A stretch of 47,265 nucleotides of DNA. Origin: Stenotrophomonas sp. UBA2124. GTDB lineage: Bacteria; Pseudomonadota; Gammaproteobacteria; Xanthomonadales; Xanthomonadaceae. Position 1 is the stretch's first letter. Every line of letters starts with the position of its first letter. The notes under the pieces were generated by a model. That model was not told the DNA's origin. It ran no database searches and saw only the letters and a program-made list of their open reading frames with translations. A program made the translations under genes and the position numbers. Positions 41,427 to 47,265 of this stretch are shown piece after piece. Location of the stretch: NCBI GenBank assembly GCA_002329155.1, contig DCXY01000012.1:1-47265 (forward strand). Direction: 5' to 3'.

Positions 41427-44084
41427 ATGCAACGCAGGACCCTGCTTTCGGCAGCCATCATCAGCTGCATCGCGTTCAGCGCGAACGCACAACAGGCCGG
41501 CACCCAGGCCACCGACCTGGATACGGTGACGGTCACCGGCATCCGCGGCTCCATGGAAAAATCGCTGGACACCAAGCGCGAAGCCAATGCGCGCGTTGAA
41601 GTGGTGACCGCCGAGGACGTGGGCAAGCTGCCGGCGCACAACGTGGCCGATACGCTGCAGCGCCTGCCGGGCGTGAACATCAGCTCGGCCAGCGCCGACG
41701 AAGGCGGCTTCGACGAAGCCGACCGTGTCAGCCTGCGCGGCACCAGCCCCAGCCTCACCCAGACCCTGATCAACGGCCACACCGTGGCGTCGGCAGACTG
41801 GTTCGTGCTCAGCCAGGGCAACAACGTCGGCCGCAGCGTGAGCTACTCGCTGCTGCCGTCCGAGCTGGTCAGCTCGGTGGAAGTGAACAAGTCCTCGCAG
41901 GCCAAGCTGCTGGACGGTGGCACCACCGGCACGGTCAACATCATCACCCGCAAGCCGCTGGAATTTTCCAAGCCGTTCACCGCTGAAGCCTCCATCGGCG
42001 CGGTGCATTCGGACCAGGCCAAATCGACCGACCCGCAGCTGTCGGCGCTGTTCAACTACAAGAACGAGCAGAACACCTTCGGCGTGATGGTCCAGGCCTT
42101 CAGCCAGAAGCGCGAGCTGCGCCGTGAGGCGCAGGAAATCCCGGGCGGCTTCTTCGAGATCGGCGCCACCGACGGCGCCGCGCTGACCAATCCCGGCCTG
42201 ATCGGCGTGAAGGTGCCGGGCCTGCTCGGCTCCACTCTGTTCGAGCAGACCCGCGAGCGCAAGGGCGGCCTGGTGTCGCTGCAGTTCAAGCCGGCCGACA
42301 ACCTCAGCTTCGGCCTCAACGGCTTCACCTCGAAGTTGGACGCCAACAACTACAACCGCAACTTCATGATGTGGGGCGGCAACTTCGCCCGCGCCAGCGC
42401 ACCGGATGCCGGCTACACCGTCACCGACGGCGTGCTCACCAACGCCACCTACAGCGGCAAGCCGGGCACCAACTATGCGGTGTACGACATGATCTACCGC
42501 GAAGCCTCGGCCAAGACCAGCTACGTCACCTTCGATACCGACTGGCAGATCAGCGACACGCTGGGCATGAAGTTCCAGGCCGGCCGCACCAAGGGCACCG
42601 GCACCACGCCGCGCCAGTTCATCGCCGAACTGGTCATGGCCAACGGCGGCGGCGCGAGCTGGACCACGCACGGCAACGGTTCGCCGGTGGACTGGAACGT
42701 CGGCGGCGACCTCAGCCCGGCGGCGTCAGGCTGGGGCGGCACCTGGGGCAACCAGCAGGTCACCGCCGAAGACCAGGAAAAGTGGGCCACGCTTGATTTC
42801 AGCAAGTACTTCAACAGCGGCGTGCTGTCCTCCATCGACTTCGGCGCACGTTTCGCCGACCACAAGCGCGAGGCACTGTCGCCGGAAGGTGCAACGCCGG
42901 GCGACATCTGGGCCGCGCTGCAGGGCGCGGCCACCGTGAACTACCCGGGCGACTTCGCCAGCGGCATCGGCGGCACCTTCCCGCGCAACCTGTGGTACTA
43001 CACCCCGGGCGCACTGAAGGGCGCGATCATCAACAACTCGCAGTGGCTGTCCAACAACGACGGCCCCACCGGCCGCCACAACTACGGCGCCGAATGGAAG
43101 GTGGCCGAAAAGAACTACAGCGCCTACCTGCAGGCCAACTTCGTTGGGGACTGGTGGAGCGGCAACATCGGCCTGCGCTACGTCAACATCAAGCAGGACA
43201 TCGACACCTATCTGGCGGTGAGCGATGCGGCCAACGCCGATGTCAGCAGCCTGTTCGGCATGTGGAAGGCGCAGTCGTACCAGAATAAGCACAACCGCGT
43301 GCTGCCCAGCGCGAACATCAAGTTCGATCTGGACGACCGCCTGGTGCTGCGCGTGGCCGCCTCGCAGACCCAGACCCTGCCGGATTACTCGGCACTGGGC
43401 GCTTCCTCGTGGGGTTCGGACCTGAACAAGACCGGCGGTGGCGGCAACCCGTCGCTCAAGCCCACCGTGTCCACCAACCTGGATGCCAACCTGGAGTGGT
43501 ACTTCATGCCGCGCGGCCTGCTGTCGCTGGGCGTGTACGGCATGGACATGAAGGACTACGTGGCCTTCGACGTGCAGACCCGCATGCTGTACAGCGAGCT
43601 GACCAACCAGCTGGAAGCCTACCAGGTAGCCGCGCCGATCAATGCCGACGGCAAGGTGACCGGTGTCGAGCTGGCCTATGAGCAGCCCATCGGCGAGTAC
43701 TTCGGCATCAACGCCAACTACACCTACGCCAACGGCCGCTCGGCGCACACCTGGGCCGATGGCTCCAACAACCTGCTGGGCACCTCGAAGAACACCTACA
43801 ACGTCGGTGCCTTCTTCGAGAACGACCGCTTCGGCGCGCGCGTGAGCTACACCTACCGCTCGGAGTTTCTGATCAGCCTGTCCGGTGCCAACCCGTACTA
43901 CCAGGATGCCTTCGGCACGCTGTCGGCATCGCTGAGCTACAAGGCCACCGATTGGCTGAGCATCAGCCTGGATGCGCTGAACCTCAACAACCCCACCTAC
44001 AAGTACTACCAGAGCACCACCATTCCGACCTCGTTCTACGAGAACGGCCGCCAGTACTACCTCAACCTGCGCTTCAAGTACTGA
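41427..44084 (+). CDS. TonB-dependent receptor, probably for chito-oligosaccharides
   Basis: 885 residues, outer-membrane 22-strand barrel. Signal peptide (MQRRTLLSAAIISCIAFSAN-AQ), TonB box LDTVTVTG (residues 31-38), plug domain (VVTAEDVGKLPAHNVADTLQ, RLPGVNISSA, VSLRGTSPSLTQTLINGHTV) and barrel ending in an aromatic C-terminus (NLRFKY). It belongs to the large carbohydrate-type TonB receptors of Xanthomonadales. GGAG is ten bases upstream. Position between nagK and the GH20 enzyme indicates uptake of chitin fragments. Followed by a terminator. Confidence 0.94.
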   Translation: MQRRTLLSAAIISCIAFSANAQQAGTQATDLDTVTVTGIRGSMEKSLDTKREANARVEVVTAEDVGKLPAHNVADTLQRLPGVNISSASADEGGFDEADRVSLRGTSPSLTQTLINGHTVASADWFVLSQGNNVGRSVSYSLLPSELVSSVEVNKSSQAKLLDGGTTGTVNIITRKPLEFSKPFTAEASIGAVHSDQAKSTDPQLSALFNYKNEQNTFGVMVQAFSQKRELRREAQEIPGGFFEIGATDGAALTNPGLIGVKVPGLLGSTLFEQTRERKGGLVSLQFKPADNLSFGLNGFTSKLDANNYNRNFMMWGGNFARASAPDAGYTVTDGVLTNATYSGKPGTNYAVYDMIYREASAKTSYVTFDTDWQISDTLGMKFQAGRTKGTGTTPRQFIAELVMANGGGASWTTHGNGSPVDWNVGGDLSPAASGWGGTWGNQQVTAEDQEKWATLDFSKYFNSGVLSSIDFGARFADHKREALSPEGATPGDIWAALQGAATVNYPGDFASGIGGTFPRNLWYYTPGALKGAIINNSQWLSNNDGPTGRHNYGAEWKVAEKNYSAYLQANFVGDWWSGNIGLRYVNIKQDIDTYLAVSDAANADVSSLFGMWKAQSYQNKHNRVLPSANIKFDLDDRLVLRVAASQTQTLPDYSALGASSWGSDLNKTGGGGNPSLKPTVSTNLDANLEWYFMPRGLLSLGVYGMDMKDYVAFDVQTRMLYSELTNQLEAYQVAAPINADGKVTGVELAYEQPIGEYFGINANYTYANGRSAHTWADGSNNLLGTSKNTYNVGAFFENDRFGARVSYTYRSEFLISLSGANPYYQDAFGTLSASLSYKATDWLSISLDALNLNNPTYKYYQSTTIPTSFYENGRQYYLNLRFKY

Positions 44085-44119
44085 GCGCCAGCGGCAAGGC
44101 ACCGCCGCACTGCATGACC

Positions 44120-44155
44120 CGCCGGGCCTGGATCATTCCGGGCCCGGCGTGTTTT
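44120..44155 (+). terminator. intrinsic terminator after the TonB-dependent receptor
   Basis: CGCCGGGCC and GGCCCGGCG form a 9-bp stem with a 12-base loop, followed by TGTTTT. It lies 36 bases after the receptor stop. Confidence 0.8.
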
Positions 44156-44262
44156 GGGGCGCTGCCACCGCGCTCACATCCGCGCGCCAGGCATGGCCCG
44201 GCACTACACAAGTGGCGTGCGGCACCACACACTGCACGCAGCACAGACAGGAGCTCCGCCCG

Positions 44263-46566
44263 ATGACGAAGTCCCTTTTCAACCGCCCTTCCCTGCCCCG
44301 CCTTGGCGGCAGCCTGCTGCTGGCGCTGATCGCGCTGCAGGCACATGCGGGCGATGCCACGATGCTCTCGCTGGTGCCGCTGCCGGCGCACTATCAGGCC
44401 GGTGACGGCAAGGCCTTCGTCCTGCAGCCCGGCACCCGTACCGGCGGCAGCGACGCCGCAGGCCAGCGCGTGGCCGGGCAGTTCGTGCAGCTGCTGCAGC
44501 AGAACGGCGGCCCCAGACTGCAGGTGGCCGACGACGCGGCGCGTGCGCAGATCCGCTTCCGGCTGGATGCCACGGCAGACGACAACGCCGAAGGCTATGT
44601 GCTGGACGTGACCGGCAAGGGCATCGACGTGCGCGCACGCAACGAGGCCGGCCTGTTCTACGGTGCTGTGACCGCCGCGCAGCTGCTCACCGGAGACGTA
44701 CCCGGGCATGCCGCCACAGCGCATATCAGCGATGCACCACGCTTCGTCTGGCGCGGCTTCATGCTCGACTCGGCGCGCCATTTCCAGAGCATGGATGAGA
44801 TCAGGAAGCTGCTGGACACCATGGCCCAGCACAAGCTCAACACCTTCCACTGGCACCTCACCGACGACCAGGGCTGGCGCATGGAGATCAAGCGTTACCC
44901 GAGGCTGACCGACGTGGGCAGCTGCCGCGTGCCGCTGGGTGATGCCGGCCGCAACACCGCCACCGGTGAGCCGCGCCGCTACTGCGGTTACTACACGCAG
45001 GAGCAGATCCGCGAGATCGTCGCCTACGCCGCCGCACTGCACATACAGGTGATTCCGGAAATCGACGTGCCCGGCCACGCCACCGCCGCCATCGTCGCGT
45101 ACCCGGAGCTGGGCACCACCGACCAGAAGCTGGTCATCAACAACGAATGGGGCGTATTCCCCAATCTGTTCAACACCGAGGACAGCACCTTCCAGTTCCT
45201 CGAGAACGTGCTGGAAGAAGTGACCCAGATGTTCCCCACCAGGTACGTGCATGTCGGCGGCGACGAGGCGGTGAAAGACCAGTGGATCGCCTCCAGGCGC
45301 GTACAGCAGCGCATGCACGAGCTGGGTGCCAGGGATGAGATGGAGATGCAGAGCCATATCATCAAGCGGCTGGAGAAATTCCTGGAACAGCACGACCGGC
45401 GCCTGATCGGCTGGGACGAGATCCTCGAAGGCGGCCTGCCGCCGGAAGCCACCGTGATGTCCTGGCGCGGCACCGAGGGCGGCCTGAAGGCTGCCAACGA
45501 AGGCCACGACGTGGTGATGTCGCCGGTCACCCATATGTACATGGACTACCTGCAGACCGATTCGCCGAACGAACCACCGGGCCGCCCCACCACCATCCCG
45601 CTGCGCAAGGTATACGAGTTCGAGCCGGTGCCCGACGCACTGGCTGCCGACAAGCGCAGCCACATCCTTGGCCTGCAGGCCAACATGTTCACCGAGCACA
45701 CGCGCGACGACCGCAACCTGGAGCACAACCTGTTTCCGCGTCTGGCGGCGGTTGCTGAAACCGGCTGGAGCCCGCAGGCCGCGCGCGGCTTCGACGGTTT
45801 TCTGCAGCGCCTGCCGCGCCAGCTGCAGCGCTACCATGCCATGGGCATTGCCTACGCACAGACGCCGTTCCAGGTGGACATGCAGGCCACCGGTGACTAC
45901 GGCAGCGGCAAGGCGCAGGTGACGCTGCACAACCCGCTGGGCTACCCGGTGCACTACACGCTGGACGGCAGCGCCGTGAGCGCGCAGTCGCCGCTGTATA
46001 CCGCGCCGCTGCAACTGCAATTGCCGGTAACGCTGCAGGCGGCCGCCTTCTTCGACGGCAAACCGCTGGCCACCGCCAACCGCTACAGCGTCACCGCCGA
46101 CCGCCTGCGGGTGCGTGACAACACCCAGCTGGGCATGTGCCCGAATGGCGGCAAGCTGTTGCTGCGGCTGGAGGACGACGGCCCCGCCGAGGGCCAGCGC
46201 GCGGTGTTCAACGTCAACATCTTCAACCCGTGCTGGCTGTGGCAGGACGTTGACCTGTCCAACATCGGCCGCATCCGCGTGCATGCGGGGCGCATTCCCT
46301 ACAACTTCCAGCTGGCCCACGACGAACCGGCACGCAAGTTCGCCCAGGCACAGCGCGCGCATGGCGAGATGGAAGTGCTGGCCAACTGCGAAGGCACGCC
46401 GCTGGCAGTGATGCCGCTGCCGGCGGCACCGGGCGAGGATGGCTTTGTGACGTTTGAATCCGCGTTGACCCAGCCGGCCAGGCGCGGCGACCTGTGCATC
46501 CGCTTCACCGGCGACACCCGCCCGGACATGTGGGTGCTGGACCATGTGGAACTGCTGCCCCGCTGA
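44263..46566 (+). CDS. exported beta-N-acetylhexosaminidase (GH20)
   Basis: 767 residues. Signal peptide (MTKSLFNRPSLPRLGGSLLL ... HAGD) and N-terminal GH20b-type domain. The catalytic barrel has RFVWRGFMLDSARHFQSM, TFHWHLTDDQGWRMEIKRYP, VIPEIDVPGHATAAI and the catalytic D334-E335 in HVGGDEAVKDQW; WRGTEGGLKAA and NLFPRLAAVAETGW complete the family pattern. A C-terminal beta-sandwich of about 200 residues follows. It releases terminal GlcNAc from chito-oligosaccharides, most likely in the periplasm or outer membrane, after uptake by the receptor upstream. GGAG before the ATG at 44263. Confidence 0.94.
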   Translation: MTKSLFNRPSLPRLGGSLLLALIALQAHAGDATMLSLVPLPAHYQAGDGKAFVLQPGTRTGGSDAAGQRVAGQFVQLLQQNGGPRLQVADDAARAQIRFRLDATADDNAEGYVLDVTGKGIDVRARNEAGLFYGAVTAAQLLTGDVPGHAATAHISDAPRFVWRGFMLDSARHFQSMDEIRKLLDTMAQHKLNTFHWHLTDDQGWRMEIKRYPRLTDVGSCRVPLGDAGRNTATGEPRRYCGYYTQEQIREIVAYAAALHIQVIPEIDVPGHATAAIVAYPELGTTDQKLVINNEWGVFPNLFNTEDSTFQFLENVLEEVTQMFPTRYVHVGGDEAVKDQWIASRRVQQRMHELGARDEMEMQSHIIKRLEKFLEQHDRRLIGWDEILEGGLPPEATVMSWRGTEGGLKAANEGHDVVMSPVTHMYMDYLQTDSPNEPPGRPTTIPLRKVYEFEPVPDALAADKRSHILGLQANMFTEHTRDDRNLEHNLFPRLAAVAETGWSPQAARGFDGFLQRLPRQLQRYHAMGIAYAQTPFQVDMQATGDYGSGKAQVTLHNPLGYPVHYTLDGSAVSAQSPLYTAPLQLQLPVTLQAAAFFDGKPLATANRYSVTADRLRVRDNTQLGMCPNGGKLLLRLEDDGPAEGQRAVFNVNIFNPCWLWQDVDLSNIGRIRVHAGRIPYNFQLAHDEPARKFAQAQRAHGEMEVLANCEGTPLAVMPLPAAPGEDGFVTFESALTQPARRGDLCIRFTGDTRPDMWVLDHVELLPR

Positions 46567-46583
46567 GGGGGCACATCACCCTG

Positions 46584-46607
46584 CCCTGCCGCCATACCGC
46601 GGCAGGG
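46584..46607. terminator. hairpin between convergent genes
   Basis: CCCTGCCGC and GCGGCAGGG form a 9-bp stem with a 6-base loop (CATACC), between the hexosaminidase stop and the rimI stop. No strong T-run on either side, so it may act as a weak bidirectional terminator. Confidence 0.55.
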
Positions 46608-46622
46608 TGCTCTGGCTGCCGC

Positions 46623-47120
46623 CTACAGGGGCGGCATGGTGGAGATGTCCTCGTCCACCAGTTCCATCGCCATCACCAGCGCGTCCTCACGGCCATGCTC
46701 GGCCGGGTAATAGCGCGGGCGGCGGCCGATCTCGTTGAATCCTTCGCTGTGATACAGCGCGATGGCCGGCGCATTGGACGGCCTGACTTCCAGAAATACA
46801 CGCACCGCACCGCGCGCGCGCGCCACACGCACCAGCTCGCGCAGCAGCCGGCGGCCATGGCCCTGTGACTGCACCAGCGGGTCCACGCAGACATTGAGCA
46901 CATGCGCCTCGTCGGCGGCCATGCTCAGCATGCCGTAACCGACCACCCCATCTTCGCGTTCCAGCAGGCGTGCCGGGTAACCGGCGCGCAGGCAGTCCTG
47001 GAAAATGCCGCGCGTCCACGGGAAGGGGTAGGCACGCAGCTCCACCTCCATCACCGCGTCCAGGTCGTCCTCGAACATGGGCCGCATGAACCCACCGGCC
47101 ACCTTGGCCCGTGCGTTCAC
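46623..47120 (-). CDS. rimI: ribosomal protein S18-alanine N-acetyltransferase RimI
   Basis: 165 residues from GTG at 47120. GNAT fold with MFEDDLDAVMEVELRAYPFPWTRGIFQDC (RimI N-terminus), LNVCVDPLVQSQGHGRRLLRELV (acetyl-CoA motif) and LEVRPSNAPAIALYHSEGFNEIGRRPRYY (RimI C-terminus). It acetylates the N-terminal Ala of S18. The GTG overlaps the holD stop (GTGA, four bases), which fixes the start and matches the holD-rimI order known in E. coli. An ATG at 47087 is the alternative start. Confidence 0.94.
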   Translation of the reverse strand: MNARAKVAGGFMRPMFEDDLDAVMEVELRAYPFPWTRGIFQDCLRAGYPARLLEREDGVVGYGMLSMAADEAHVLNVCVDPLVQSQGHGRRLLRELVRVARARGAVRVFLEVRPSNAPAIALYHSEGFNEIGRRPRYYPAEHGREDALVMAMELVDEDISTMPPL

Positions 47121-47265
47121 TGCCGCTGCTTCCGCCGCAGTGCACGCAGCTGCGGCCACAGTGCGCGCTTGGCCGCCGGGTTGGCACGCAGCTCGGCCAG
47201 GGGCCAGCTGTCCATCAGCGCGCGGGTCTGCGGATCATTCGGGTTGCAGCCGGACGCGCGCAGCA
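47117..47265 (-). CDS. holD: DNA polymerase III psi subunit, C-terminal part
   Basis: About 49 residues inside the window; the start is off the right edge. The end reads SWPLAELRANPAAKRALW, which closely parallels the E. coli psi C-terminal segment (SPALTDLRANPTARAALW). The four-base overlap with rimI matches the E. coli gene order. Psi links chi to the clamp-loader complex. Identification rests on this short match plus synteny, since psi is poorly conserved. Confidence 0.78.
   Translation of the reverse strand, partial: LRASGCNPNDPQTRALMDSWPLAELRANPAAKRALWPQLRALRRKQRQ

Noticed and set aside
42726..44102. 458-codon minus-strand open frame
   Set aside because: Antisense to the TonB-dependent receptor.
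44074..46545. 823-codon minus-strand open frame
   Set aside because: Antisense to the GH20 gene; no motif and wrong codon bias.
1..47265. rRNA and tRNA genes, riboswitches, prophage
   Set aside because: I saw no tRNA cloverleaf, rRNA core sequence, riboswitch-like leader or phage structural genes; short or degenerate ones could escape reading by eye.

Overview
This window looks like a chromosomal stretch from a Xanthomonadaceae bacterium, most likely Stenotrophomonas or a close relative. Most of it is GC-rich with short intergenic gaps. It carries several palindromic repeats of the type GTAGCCCGGGTAAGCGCAGC...CCCGGG. These match the GTAG-headed REP elements (SMAG) known from Stenotrophomonas maltophilia. 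The gene content also fits: a GTGA-overlapping holD-rimI pair, a nagP-nagR-nagB-II-nagA-nagX operon, an H-NS-like protein of the TWTGRGRTPSW type, and tandem DsbA lipoproteins beside a dihaem cytochrome c4.

Layout. 1-1335: formaldehyde detoxification, frmR-frmA with an FrmR-type operator (frmA runs off the left edge). 1675-2672: a lipoprotein gene overlapping by one base the start of a gene that is cut off by an IS3-family remnant. I read this as a broken immunity/effector pair of the Xanthomonadales antibacterial type IV secretion system. 2701-3633: ohr-ohrR with a clear OhrR box. 3967-5043: a HAD hydrolase and an orphan HigA-type antitoxin. 5366-7048: a TPR lipoprotein. 7290-9749: a lower-GC cassette on the minus strand. 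It encodes a 41-residue peptide (ending in PICECRWW) that has its own terminator, then an unrecognised 215-residue protein, an LpxL-like acyltransferase and a membrane-anchored Pro-rich protein. This is the best candidate in the window for an undescribed system. 10282-11466: a decayed IS3 element.

11825-18609 is a run of minus-strand genes with a stress and envelope flavour: a diguanylate cyclase, a small Pro-rich protein, an SDR with a basic N-terminal tail, topoisomerase IB, a BON protein, a 31-residue membrane peptide, a glycine-zipper protein, an H-NS-like protein and a DUF6265-like protein. 18801-19126 is repeat-rich. 19142-25377 holds a glutathione S-transferase, a GNAT, gshA, a VIT1/CCC1-type transporter, an AraC regulator, an exported MBL-fold hydrolase and engB. 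25553-28837 holds cytochrome c4, two DsbA-like lipoproteins and an EEP-family phosphoesterase. A repeat-dense gap (28857-29300) precedes the lytic transglycosylase slt and cca. An S41-type peptidase gene (33014-34057) is bracketed by two near-identical SMAG dimers.

34278-46566 is a chitin/N-acetylglucosamine utilisation locus. On the minus strand are nagP (uptake), nagR (LacI repressor), nagB-II (deaminase), nagA (deacetylase) and nagX (putative inner-membrane acyltransferase). Divergent from these are a glucokinase-family kinase (likely nagK), a large TonB-dependent receptor and an exported GH20 hexosaminidase. Together they would take up chito-oligosaccharides across the outer membrane, cleave them in the periplasm, import and phosphorylate GlcNAc, and convert it to fructose-6-phosphate. 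Palindromes in the divergent promoter region are probable NagR sites. The window closes with rimI and the C-terminus of holD.
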